Source: an uncultured Blautia sp. (GTDB lineage: Bacteria > Bacillota > Clostridia > Lachnospirales > Lachnospiraceae). From it: 7,735 nucleotides of DNA. A program made the position numbers and the translations under genes. The notes beneath the pieces were generated by a model, which saw nothing but the letters and a program-made list of their open reading frames with translations, did no database searches and was not told where the DNA came from. The stretch's first letter is position 1. Each line of letters starts with the position of its first letter. Where the stretch lies: the NCBI GenBank assembly GCA_900552095.1, contig URYM01000086.1, positions 1 to 7,735 of the forward strand. The letters run 5' to 3'. This document shows, one piece after another, positions 1 through 5,391 of this stretch.

Positions 1-10
1 CTTTTACCAT
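1..10 (-). CDS. 5' end of an SOS-regulated gene (partial, product unknown)
   Basis: Only the start is inside the window: on the minus strand an ATG at 8-10 is followed by codons for Val and Lys. A good Shine-Dalgarno (GGAGGA, 17-22) lies 6-7 bases before the ATG. A LexA operator and a sigma-A promoter stand directly upstream, so the start is well supported even though almost no protein is visible. LexA itself, a Y-family polymerase or another SOS protein would fit. An N-terminal Met-Val-Lys is compatible with clostridial LexA proteins, but three residues cannot decide this. The gene continues beyond the left edge. Confidence 0.6.
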
Positions 11-27
11 TTCTTATCCTCCATTTG

Positions 28-41
28 CGAACTTATGTTCG
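28..41 (-). promoter_or_regulatory. LexA/DinR operator (SOS box)
   Basis: CGAACTTATGTTCG is a perfect inverted repeat of CGAAC/GTTCG with a 4-base centre; the symmetry extends one more base each side (27-42, G...C). It matches the Gram-positive LexA consensus CGAAC-N4-GTTCG in both half-sites. It lies between the predicted transcription start (about 45-47) and the ribosome binding site of the gene starting at 10, a position where bound LexA would block transcription. Known from the family: LexA released by RecA-stimulated self-cleavage would derepress this gene after DNA damage. Confidence 0.85.
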
Positions 42-52
42 CTTCTTTAATC

Positions 53-81
53 ATAGTAAACTACTTTTCTTTCCTTGTCAA
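53..81 (-). promoter_or_regulatory. Sigma-A promoter of the LexA-controlled gene
   Basis: Read on the minus strand, a perfect -35 TTGACA (76-81) is followed by a 17-base spacer and a -10 TACTAT (53-58). Transcription would start near 45-47, just before the LexA operator, giving a leader of about 36 bases with GGAGGA near its end. Confidence 0.8.
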
Positions 82-190
82 CTGTTAAAATGAAATTCCA
101 GGGGATTTTCCGGCGAACACCGATATGAGAACTTTTCTGTCTTCACACTACCACGTTTCCTGTTCTCCGTCAAGCACAAGTCTGGCAAAA

Positions 191-263
191 CAAAAAATCC
201 TGCAGGATCTGCCCAGACAGAAACTGTCTTCTGTCCATACCGCAGATCCCGCAGGATTCTTTT
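191..263 (-). terminator. Large terminator hairpin after the CotF-like pair
   Basis: Arms 196-212 and 242-258 pair over 17 positions with one A/C mismatch (204/250). The 29-base apical region contains a further short inverted repeat (ACAG/CTGT). On the minus strand the stem is followed by a T-rich run (complement of the A-run 192-197, then more T), as expected for an intrinsic terminator downstream of the gene ending at 284. The plus strand also has a T-run after the stem (about 259-264), so it could act in both directions and insulate the LexA-controlled gene. The rest of 82-283 holds nothing I can support; the small plus-strand reading frame there is mostly hairpin sequence. Confidence 0.8.
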
Positions 264-283
264 TCTTACACTCTTTTTTCTTC

Positions 284-541
284 CTACTTCGCCGCCAGCT
301 GCGTCAGCACATTTCTGACATGGGCTACTGACTCGGCAGAGGCCTGAGCTGCCGGTACATAATAGCTTTTGCTTCTGGCAATCTGATAAATTTCTTCCTG
401 AGACATCTCACACTGATTTCTCATCTGCTTTAACGTCTGCTTCAGCTGAGGATTCTCCGTCTGGGCAATCATCTCGCCATAGCGCACCAGTTCTCCGTTG
501 ATCCCGGCCAACGTGTCGTTTACCATCATTTTTTCATCCAT
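284..541 (-). CDS. CotF-family spore coat-like protein
   Basis: This 85-residue, soluble, mainly helical protein has no signal peptide or membrane segment. It resembles the CotF family of spore coat proteins: an N-terminal segment Asp-Glu-Lys-Met-Met-Val-Asn-Asp-Thr-Leu, two amphipathic helices separated near residues 29-32 by Glu-Asn-Pro-Gln, and an aromatic/proline patch Ser-Tyr-Tyr-Val-Pro-Ala (59-64) where CotF proteins carry a Gly-Trp-Tyr/Pro-like segment. The role in the coat is inferred from family membership. The start is set by AGGAGGT (549-555), 7 bases upstream, which overlaps the stop codon of the preceding gene. The gap is 12 bases, so translation is probably coupled. It ends just before the 191-263 terminator. 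Confidence is high that it is a gene and moderate on the coat assignment. Confidence 0.75.
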   Translation of the reverse strand: MDEKMMVNDTLAGINGELVRYGEMIAQTENPQLKQTLKQMRNQCEMSQEEIYQIARSKSYYVPAAQASAESVAHVRNVLTQLAAK

Positions 542-553
542 TTTCCTTACCTC

Positions 554-739
554 CTACTGTAAAAACTGCATCAGCTGTTCCTTCGCCTGGCTGGCAGACT
601 GAGCCGCCTTCTGAAAAAACTGCTGTACCTGGGGATCCGAAGCACTCTGTGCATACGCCTGCATTTTACAGTGTGTTGTTTCGTGTCCGCCGATCAGATG
701 GCGGAGATTCTGCAGATCAAGGGTAGATAAATTTGTCAT
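554..739 (-). CDS. Small coat-like protein, probable CotF/ferritin-like helical protein
   Basis: This 61-residue protein is the first gene of a two-gene operon with the CotF-like gene downstream. It is rich in Gln, Ala and Ser and predicted helical, with helix 1 over about 6-32, a turn at Ser-Asp-Pro (34-36) and helix 2 over about 37-60. This matches the short helical-hairpin proteins that accompany CotF in Clostridia and are often annotated simply as spore coat protein. Residues His19, Glu20 and His23 form an Glu-x-x-His arrangement reminiscent of ferritin-like metal ligands, but a second ligand set is not visible, so metal binding is speculative. The start ATG (737-739) has a perfect AGGAGGT (748-754) 8 bases upstream. 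Regulation is probably sporulation-specific, from the sigma-G-like promoter at 770-799. Confidence 0.72.
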   Translation of the reverse strand: MTNLSTLDLQNLRHLIGGHETTHCKMQAYAQSASDPQVQQFFQKAAQSASQAKEQLMQFLQ

Positions 740-769
740 CTTGAATAACCTCCTGTTCTTTTACAGAAC

Positions 770-799
770 TAGTATCTGCCGTCTCTCCTTTTTTTATTC
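770..799 (-). promoter_or_regulatory. Sigma-G-like promoter of the coat-like operon
   Basis: On the minus strand GAATA (795-799) fits the sigma-G -35 pattern (G-N-A-T-R), and after 18 bases GATACTA (770-776) differs from the sigma-G -10 CATACTA in only its first base. The match implies forespore expression. The short elements make chance similarity possible, and sigma-F, E or K recognition cannot be excluded by eye. No good sigma-A pair is present in 740-826. Confidence 0.42.
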
Positions 800-826
800 T
801 GCGTGAAACTTCCTTTTCTCTCCAGC

Positions 827-871
827 AAAAAAGCAGCTGTACAGATCTCTCTTTTTCTCTGTACAGCCGCT
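827..871 (-). terminator. Rho-independent terminator of glgA
   Basis: The 14-base arms 832-845 and 858-871 are complementary on the minus strand with a single G-U pair, enclosing a 12-base loop, and are followed on that strand by a run of T (complement of the A-run 827-831). It begins 15 bases after the glgA stop. A long T-run on the plus strand (873-887) means it could also stop transcription from the other side. Confidence 0.92.
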
Positions 872-886
872 CTTTTTTTATTTTTT

Positions 887-2335
887 TCAGCAGTCTCCTG
901 CCAGCCAGTTATACATCTCCTCATACTTTCTTGCAGAAGTATTCCAGGAGAAGTCCGTCTCCATTGCTCTGTCAATAATCTTGTTCCACTCCCGTTTGCG
1001 ATCGTAATAGATCTGCTCGGCATAACGGACCGTTCCCAGCATCTCATGGGCATTATAATTACGGAAAGAAAATCCGGTTCCCGTTCCCTCATACTCATTA
1101 TAAGGCCATACCGTATCTTTCAGTCCTCCCGTCTCTCTGACGATGGGCACCGTTCCGTACCGCAGGCTCATCAGCTGGCTTAAGCCGCAGGGCTCAAACA
1201 GGGATGGCATCAGAAATGCATCACTGGCCGCATATACCTTGTGAGACATGGCCTCCGAATAATAGATGTTAGCGGAAACCTTCTTTCCATATTTCCACGC
1301 AAAATGACGGAACATATTCTCGTACTGTGCTTCTCCTGTGCCGAGAACCACCAGCTGAATATTATCCTGGCACATTTCATCCATCATATAGGCAACCAGG
1401 TCAAACCCTTTCTGATCTGTAAGCCTTGACACCATGCCGATCATCATGGTCTTGGGATTGACCTCAAGCCCCAGCTCTTCCTGAAGCGCCACTTTATTCT
1501 TTACTTTCTCTCTCCGGAAATTCTTCACATTATACTGTTTTACGATATAGGGATCCGTCTCCGGGTTATATTCCTCATAATCGATCCCGTTGACAATCCC
1601 CCGGAGACTGTTGGAACGTGCCCGCATCAGTCCATCCAGCCCTTCCCCGTAAAACGGCGTCTTGATCTCCTCCGCATAGGTACTGCTCACAGTCGTGATC
1701 GCATCTGCATAGACCAGACCGCCCTTCAGATAATTGCCGTCATGGTTCATCTCCAGCTTATCCGGAGTAAAGTAATAGTCCGCCAGACCGGTAATACTCT
1801 TCATCGTCGGCAGATCCCACACTCCCTGAAATTTCAGATTGTGGATCGTCATAACCGTCTTGATCCCCCGGTAGAAATCACTGCCCTGAAAACGTTCGTT
1901 CAGATAAACAGGGATCAGCCCGGTCTGCCAGTCATGGCAGTGGATGATATCCGGTCTGAAGTCAATCACCGGCAGGATCGACAGCGCTGCCTTTGAGAAA
2001 AAGGCAAACTTCTCCAGATCCCAGGGCATGCCGCCGTAGGGTCTGGAACCGCTGAAATGCTCTTCGTTATCAATAAAGTAGAATTTGATTCCCTCATACT
2101 CGGTCTCAAAAATTCCAACATACTGCTGCCTCCAGTTTAAATCCATATAAAAATTGGTCACATAGCGCAGCTGATTTTTGTACTCTTCTTTCATGCAGGC
2201 GTATTTCGGAATAATAACCCGAACGTCAAAGTTTTCCTTTGAAAAACATTTGGGCAGTGATCCCACAACATCGGCCAGTCCTCCCGTTTTGATAAACGGA
2301 ACCGCCTCTGAAGCCACAAATAAAACTTTTCTCAT
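887..2335 (-). CDS. glgA: Glycogen synthase (ADP-glucose starch/glycogen glucosyltransferase)
   Basis: A cytoplasmic GT5 retaining glucosyltransferase that transfers glucose from ADP-glucose to the non-reducing end of an alpha-1,4-glucan. The 482 residues match the usual 475-490. The N-terminal Rossmann domain carries the ADP-glucose loop Lys-Thr-Gly-Gly-Leu (16-20) and His-Cys-His-Asp-Trp-Gln-Thr-Gly-Leu (132-140). The C-terminal domain has Ser-Arg-Leu-Thr-Asp-Gln-Lys-Gly (303-310, with the phosphate-binding Arg304/Lys309 pair), the acidic active-site segment Pro-Ser-Leu-Phe-Glu-Pro-Cys-Gly-Leu (377-385, Glu381) and Thr-Gly-Gly-Leu-Lys-Asp-Thr-Val (402-409). The open frame extends 34 codons further upstream, but the family N-terminus (Met-Arg-Lys-Val-Leu-Phe-Val-Ala-Ser-Glu) and AGGAGGGG (2343-2350), 7 bases before the ATG, fix this start. 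No glgC, glgD, glgB or glgP lies nearby, so it is a stand-alone unit between a promoter and its own terminator. Confidence 0.96.
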   Translation of the reverse strand: MRKVLFVASEAVPFIKTGGLADVVGSLPKCFSKENFDVRVIIPKYACMKEEYKNQLRYVTNFYMDLNWRQQYVGIFETEYEGIKFYFIDNEEHFSGSRPYGGMPWDLEKFAFFSKAALSILPVIDFRPDIIHCHDWQTGLIPVYLNERFQGSDFYRGIKTVMTIHNLKFQGVWDLPTMKSITGLADYYFTPDKLEMNHDGNYLKGGLVYADAITTVSSTYAEEIKTPFYGEGLDGLMRARSNSLRGIVNGIDYEEYNPETDPYIVKQYNVKNFRREKVKNKVALQEELGLEVNPKTMMIGMVSRLTDQKGFDLVAYMMDEMCQDNIQLVVLGTGEAQYENMFRHFAWKYGKKVSANIYYSEAMSHKVYAASDAFLMPSLFEPCGLSQLMSLRYGTVPIVRETGGLKDTVWPYNEYEGTGTGFSFRNYNAHEMLGTVRYAEQIYYDRKREWNKIIDRAMETDFSWNTSARKYEEMYNWLAGDC

Positions 2336-2374
2336 GTATAAACCCCTCCTGGTCACGCGATTAAAACTGTTTTT

Positions 2375-2403
2375 ATTATACTCCTTTTTTCTTGCAAAAG
2401 AAA
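2375..2403 (-). promoter_or_regulatory. Probable glgA promoter
   Basis: A perfect -10 TATAAT (2375-2380, minus strand) lies 39 bases before the glgA start. The best -35 at a 17-base spacing is TTTCTT (2398-2403), which is poor, so an activator or another promoter may contribute. The 123-base spo0A-glgA gap is purine-rich on the coding strand and shows no convincing terminator, so some glgA expression by readthrough from spo0A is possible. Confidence 0.5.
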
Positions 2404-2458
2404 GCCCTATTTTAGCCGTTTCTGCCTGCTCCCCCACTTCTCCTTTTTCTTTTTTTGC

Positions 2459-3256
2459 TTACCCGTGCTTATATTCCAGCCGTATCTTGTCCGCAATCAG
2501 GGCGATAAATTCGGAATTTGTAGGCTTCCCCTTTCCGGTACTTACCGTATATCCGAAAAGTTCATCGATGGTGTCCATTTTCCCCCTGCTCCAGGCCACT
2601 TCGATGGCATGACGGATTGCCCTCTCTACCCTGCTGGGCGTTGTCTGATGCTTTTTTGCTATCGTCGGATAGAGGATCTTTGTAATCGAATTCAGCATTT
2701 CCATATCGTCCACAGACAGTATGATCGCATCTCTCAGATACTGATACCCTTTGATGTGAGCCGGTACCCCGATCTCATGGATGATATTCGTCACATCCAT
2801 CTCCAGATTCTGTTCTTTTTTCTTTTCCGGCACTTCCTGACCGGCCGCTCTATGTAAATTTCTTCCTTTTGGGGCAGTCTCCCCCCGAAGCTGCTTTATT
2901 CTGTTTATCACCATTTCATTATCAAAAGGCTTCATGATATAATAAGCCGCTCCCTGTTGAAAGGCGTCTTCTGTAATCCTCTCCTGTCCCACCGCAGAAA
3001 CTACGATAAATGACGGATGCTTTTTCAGTGTCGTATCCTGATTGATCTTCTCCATCACGCTCAGGCCGTCCATCTTCGGCATAATAATATCCAGAAGTAC
3101 CACATCCGGCTGTTTCTCCCTGATAATCCTGCATATATCCTTCCCATTATCTGCCTGTCCTACCAGTTCCAGTTCCTTATCTCTGCTAATGATCTCACCC
3201 AATAAGTGAACCATCCGCTGATTATCATCTGCGATGGCAACATTTAACTTCTCCAT
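2459..3256 (-). CDS. spo0A: Stage 0 sporulation protein A, response regulator
   Basis: Spo0A is the master transcription factor for entry into sporulation. When phosphorylated it binds 0A boxes to activate or repress early sporulation and stationary-phase genes. The 265 residues compare with 267 in Bacillus subtilis. The receiver domain (about 4-124) has the acidic pocket Asp10/Asp11, phosphoacceptor Asp56 in Val-Val-Leu-Leu-Asp, Ser87 at the Thr/Ser switch position and Lys109 in Met-Lys-Pro. A charged linker (about 125-150) leads to the Spo0A DNA-binding domain (about 152-265), including the recognition-helix segment [10 protein letters not shown] (206-215). The open frame runs 26 codons further upstream, but Met-Glu-Lys-Leu-Asn-Val is the normal start and has AGGGAGGA (3261-3268) 4 bases before it. 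In clostridia, phosphate usually comes from orphan kinases rather than a full phosphorelay; none is in this window. Confidence 0.98.
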   Translation of the reverse strand: MEKLNVAIADDNQRMVHLLGEIISRDKELELVGQADNGKDICRIIREKQPDVVLLDIIMPKMDGLSVMEKINQDTTLKKHPSFIVVSAVGQERITEDAFQQGAAYYIMKPFDNEMVINRIKQLRGETAPKGRNLHRAAGQEVPEKKKEQNLEMDVTNIIHEIGVPAHIKGYQYLRDAIILSVDDMEMLNSITKILYPTIAKKHQTTPSRVERAIRHAIEVAWSRGKMDTIDELFGYTVSTGKGKPTNSEFIALIADKIRLEYKHG

Positions 3257-3339
3257 GCTATCCTCCCTGTTTAGAATCTGTGTTAAAAGATGGATGAGGC
3301 GCCTCTCATATTGCATCAATAAATTTAAACACAAACAGT

Positions 3340-3368
3340 ATTATAGAAGGGTTTTCTTCTCAAATCAA
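3340..3368 (-). promoter_or_regulatory. Sigma-A promoter of spo0A
   Basis: On the minus strand TTGATT (3363-3368), a 17-base spacer and a perfect TATAAT (3340-3345) form a strong vegetative promoter. Transcription should start near 3333, giving a leader of about 75 bases. The leader contains a 10-base palindrome (3296-3305, GAGGCGCCTC) of unknown relevance. I saw no clear sigma-H (AGGAWWT / GAAT) pair, unlike the second promoter of B. subtilis spo0A. Confidence 0.82.
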
Positions 3369-3393
3369 GGGAAACTGCCAGAAAACAGCCGGT

Positions 3394-3496
3394 TTCGTCC
3401 GACGATATTCTAAGTCTTTTCTCTTTATTCGCGCATACCTGACAATTCCAACACCAATTTCCAGAAAATCGTCACTTTTCCCGCCAAAGCTCGACA
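3394..3496 (-). promoter_or_regulatory. Candidate cluster of degenerate 0A boxes in the spo0A/acetyltransferase divergent region
   Basis: Three heptamers on the minus strand each match the 0A-box core TGNCGAA at 6 of 7 positions: GGACGAA (3394-3400), TGACGAT (3468-3474) and TGTCGAG (3490-3496). The first is 26 bases upstream of the spo0A -35; the last is 7 bases from the -35 of the plus-strand acetyltransferase promoter. Spo0A autoregulation is known in the family, but none of these is a perfect box and short motifs occur by chance. Apart from these and the two promoters, the 328-base region 3257-3584 shows no gene. Confidence 0.3.
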
Positions 3497-3503
3497 TTTC
3501 TCA

Positions 3504-3533
3504 TTGACATCCCTTCTCCCGTTTTCTTATAAT
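3504..3533 (+). promoter_or_regulatory. Strong sigma-A promoter of the acetyltransferase gene
   Basis: Perfect TTGACA (3504-3509) and perfect TATAAT (3528-3533) are separated by 18 bases. Transcription should start near 3540, leaving a leader of about 45 bases that ends in AAGGAG (3572-3577). It diverges from the spo0A promoter. Confidence 0.88.
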
Positions 3534-3584
3534 AAAAATTGTCTCCTCAAAACACCCTGATTTTTCTCTGGAAGGAGTAGTAAA

Positions 3585-4022
3585 GTGGAACTGATTTTAA
3601 AACATTTTCGTGAACTGACCCTGGACGAACTGGCCGATATCTACAGACTGCGGGTGTCCGTCTTTGTTGTAGAACAGAACTGTCCCTATCAGGAAATCGA
3701 TGCTGCCGACAAAACTGCCTATCATCTGTATCTGAAAGACGAGGACGGCATCCAGGCTTATGCCCGGGTTCTTCCGCCTGGAACCACCTTTGAAACCTGC
3801 TCTATCGGCCGGGTGCTTTCAAAAAAGCGGCGCTGCGGCCTGGGAACTCAGATCGTAAATGCAGCCATCGCCGCTGCAAAAGAGAAATTTTCCGCAGACA
3901 TAATTACCATCGAAGCGCAGGTGTATGCCCGCTCTCTCTACGAAAAAGCCGGATTTATACAGATTTCTGATGAATTTCTTGAAGATGGGATCCCCCATAT
4001 TCTGATGCAATTCTCATATTAA
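3585..4022 (+). CDS. GNAT-family N-acetyltransferase, ElaA type
   Basis: A 145-residue cytoplasmic protein of the GNAT fold, predicted to transfer an acetyl group from acetyl-CoA to an unknown amine. It resembles E. coli ElaA (about 153 aa): Val-Phe-Val-Val-Glu-Gln-Asn-Cys-Pro-Tyr-Gln-Glu-Ile-Asp (26-39), Ala-Tyr-Ala-Arg-Val-Leu (58-63), Ile-Gly-Arg-Val (74-77), the acetyl-CoA pyrophosphate loop Arg-Arg-Cys-Gly-Leu-Gly (82-87, the R-x-x-G-x-G motif), Ser-Leu-Tyr-Glu-Lys-Ala-Gly-Phe (117-124) and Glu-Asp-Gly-Ile-Pro-His-Ile (133-139). It starts at GTG, supported by AAGGAG 7 bases upstream and by the family N-terminal length. It is the only plus-strand gene here, has its own strong promoter, and separates spoIVB from spo0A. 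The ElaA family has no well-established substrate, so function beyond acyltransfer is unknown. Confidence 0.93.
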   Translation: MELILKHFRELTLDELADIYRLRVSVFVVEQNCPYQEIDAADKTAYHLYLKDEDGIQAYARVLPPGTTFETCSIGRVLSKKRRCGLGTQIVNAAIAAAKEKFSADIITIEAQVYARSLYEKAGFIQISDEFLEDGIPHILMQFSY

Positions 4023-4025
4023 CTG

Positions 4026-4074
4026 AAAGCGGATGGTAAAAGCTGTTTGCCTGCAGCTCATACCAATCCGCTTT
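4026..4074. terminator. Bidirectional hairpin between convergent acetyltransferase and spoIVB genes
   Basis: Outer arms AAAGCGGAT (4026-4034) and ATCCGCTTT (4066-4074) pair perfectly. After a one-base bulge the pairing continues GGTA (4035-4038) with TACC (4061-4064), then AGCTG (4041-4045) with CAGCT (4054-4058). It starts 3 bases after the acetyltransferase stop and ends 22 bases before the spoIVB stop, the position expected for a shared terminator. Neither strand has a long T-run after the stem, so efficiency is uncertain. Confidence 0.6.
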
Positions 4075-4096
4075 GCTCAGCTATCAATCTGAATCT

Positions 4097-5293
4097 CTAG
4101 TGTTCCAGCATATTTTCAATGAAAATTCCGTACCCCTGAGCAGAATCCCGGATAAATACATGGGTCACTGCACCGATGAGCTTCCCATTCTGGATAATCG
4201 GACTTCCGCTCATACCCTGAACAATGCCTCCTGTCACAGAAAGCAGACGGGGATCTGTAATCCGGATTGTAAGTCCCTTATTGGTATCCTGCCTGTTCCA
4301 GTCAATTGCAGTGATCTCTGCCTGATACTCCTCAACCTGACCTTCCACATCGCACAAAATCGTTACCGGCCCTTCCGTCACCTCCTGCTTAAGCCCGACT
4401 TCACAGAGCTTTAACCCCATCTCCTGCTCCTGCTCCAGCTGCCCGTAAATGCCGTCTTCCCGATTTTCCTGAATTTCACCCAGTTTCCGGCTGTCCGCAT
4501 AGGTTATGGCTCCTCTCAATTCTCCCGGACTCCCGCTTTCTCCTTTATTGACAGAGAGCAGATCTACCTGATACAGATCCCCCCGGGACAGATTTAACAG
4601 TTCTCCCGTATCTGTATCGCTGATCCCGTGTCCCAGCGCTCCGAAACTTCCATCTGCTTTCACATAAGTAAGCGTTCCTATTCCCTGAATATTATCTCTC
4701 ACCCAGATTCCCAGTTTAAAAGAACCGTCCTGCGTCTGTACCGGCGTCAGAGACAGGGTTATCCGTTCCTCTTTTCTCAGAACCTCCAGTTCGAGAGGTT
4801 CTCCCCCGCTCTCCTCCACCTGACGCATCAGATCCTTCTTGTTTTCCAGAGCCTCTCCATTGACTTTCATAATATAGTCCCCGGCCTGAACAATGTGAGC
4901 AGCCGGCTCACAGGTCATGCCGTCCGCTCTCTTCAGCTGTCCGCTGTCAATGATCAGAACACCGTTTGTCTCCATATAAATACCGATATTTTCTCCGGAC
5001 ACCTTCACCTGCTCCCGGGAAATCTGCTGTACCTTCACCGTCTTCAGCGGTATCACACCGCAGAAACTGCAGGAAACCGTATAGGCGTCGCCCCCGGCTG
5101 CCGTCACGGCCTCCTCCCAGACGATCAGCGGATTCTGCTGCAGCTCTTTTAACGGATTTTCCTCCCCGGAAAAAACGTACAGCCGGTCCGGTACCGAATT
5201 TTTCATCTCCCGGAATCCCAGCACTGAGATTGCCCCCAGAACCAGGATCAGAGCACCTGTCAGCACACGCCGGTATATCTGTCTTCCAGTCAT
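4097..5293 (-). CDS. spoIVB: SpoIVB serine peptidase (stage IV sporulation protein B)
   Basis: SpoIVB is made in the forespore and crosses into the intermembrane space. It cleaves SpoIVFA there and so releases the SpoIVFB protease that activates pro-sigma-K in the mother cell; whether that whole pathway is present here cannot be seen. The 398-residue protein (425 in B. subtilis) has an N-terminal membrane segment (about 11-27), a PDZ domain (about 105-190, with Gly-Asp-Tyr-Ile-Met-Lys-Val-Asn-Gly at 138-146) and an S55 peptidase domain with Gly-His-Gly (221-223, His222) and Gly-Met-Ser-Gly-Ser-Pro (360-365, Ser364 nucleophile). Asp347 is a plausible third catalytic residue. The frame is open to a TTG at 5309-5311, but AAAGGA lies 9 bases before the ATG at 5291-5293 and overlaps that longer frame, so the ATG is chosen. 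It is followed by the inserted acetyltransferase instead of directly by spo0A. Confidence 0.96.
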   Translation of the reverse strand: MTGRQIYRRVLTGALILVLGAISVLGFREMKNSVPDRLYVFSGEENPLKELQQNPLIVWEEAVTAAGGDAYTVSCSFCGVIPLKTVKVQQISREQVKVSGENIGIYMETNGVLIIDSGQLKRADGMTCEPAAHIVQAGDYIMKVNGEALENKKDLMRQVEESGGEPLELEVLRKEERITLSLTPVQTQDGSFKLGIWVRDNIQGIGTLTYVKADGSFGALGHGISDTDTGELLNLSRGDLYQVDLLSVNKGESGSPGELRGAITYADSRKLGEIQENREDGIYGQLEQEQEMGLKLCEVGLKQEVTEGPVTILCDVEGQVEEYQAEITAIDWNRQDTNKGLTIRITDPRLLSVTGGIVQGMSGSPIIQNGKLIGAVTHVFIRDSAQGYGIFIENMLEH

Positions 5294-5325
5294 AGTTTCA
5301 CATCCTTTCAAAATAAATTTCCTGT

Positions 5326-5363
5326 GAAAAGGAAAAAGAGAGGGTACTTTCGTATCCTCTCTT
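5326..5363 (-). terminator. Terminator after recN
   Basis: On the minus strand AAGAGAGG pairs with CCTCTCTT (outer 8 pairs), there is one A/C mismatch, then TAC/GTA closes a GAAA tetraloop (arms 5336-5347 and 5352-5363). The stem is followed by TTTTCCTTTT. It would end the nadK-argR-recN transcript 15 bases after the recN stop. Confidence 0.8.
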
Positions 5364-5391
5364 AGTATGTGAACTATTTAAGATTTCACAC
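5363..5391 (-). promoter_or_regulatory. Sigma-G-like promoter of spoIVB
   Basis: CATACTA (5363-5369, minus strand) is an exact sigma-G -10 consensus. GTGTG (5387-5391), 17 bases upstream inside the last recN codons, fits the -35 pattern G-N-A-T-R at 4 of 5 positions. B. subtilis spoIVB is known to be forespore-expressed under sigma-G (and sigma-F). The predicted start, around 5355-5357, falls within the left arm of the recN terminator hairpin. Confidence 0.6.

Noticed and set aside
125..331. 68-codon plus-strand reading frame at the left end
   Set aside because: It consists mostly of the 191-263 terminator hairpin and the antisense of the CotF-like gene, with no ribosome binding site.
2336..2437. 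34-codon N-terminal extension of glgA
   Set aside because: The extension covers the TATAAT and the ribosome binding site, and GlgA proteins begin at Met-Arg-Lys-Val-Leu.
2380..2458. Purine-rich stretch after spo0A as an intrinsic terminator
   Set aside because: Only long-range, A/T-dominated pairing is possible, and no GC-rich stem followed by a T-run is present on the coding strand.
2178..2612. 144-codon plus-strand reading frame spanning the glgA start and spo0A end
   Set aside because: It overlaps two well-supported genes and their intergenic promoter region, with a low-complexity translation and no ribosome binding site.
3296..3305. Palindrome GAGGCGCCTC in the spo0A leader as an operator or hairpin
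   Set aside because: With no loop bases it leaves only a 3-pair RNA stem, and a 10-base palindrome alone is weak evidence for a protein site.
3257..3334. 26-codon N-terminal extension of spo0A
   Set aside because: It occupies the untranslated leader; the ATG at 3254-3256 has the ribosome binding site and the standard Spo0A N-terminus.
4628..5152. 174-codon plus-strand reading frame opposite spoIVB
   Set aside because: It lies wholly inside the conserved SpoIVB protein on the other strand, has no ribosome binding site and its translation has no recognisable domain.
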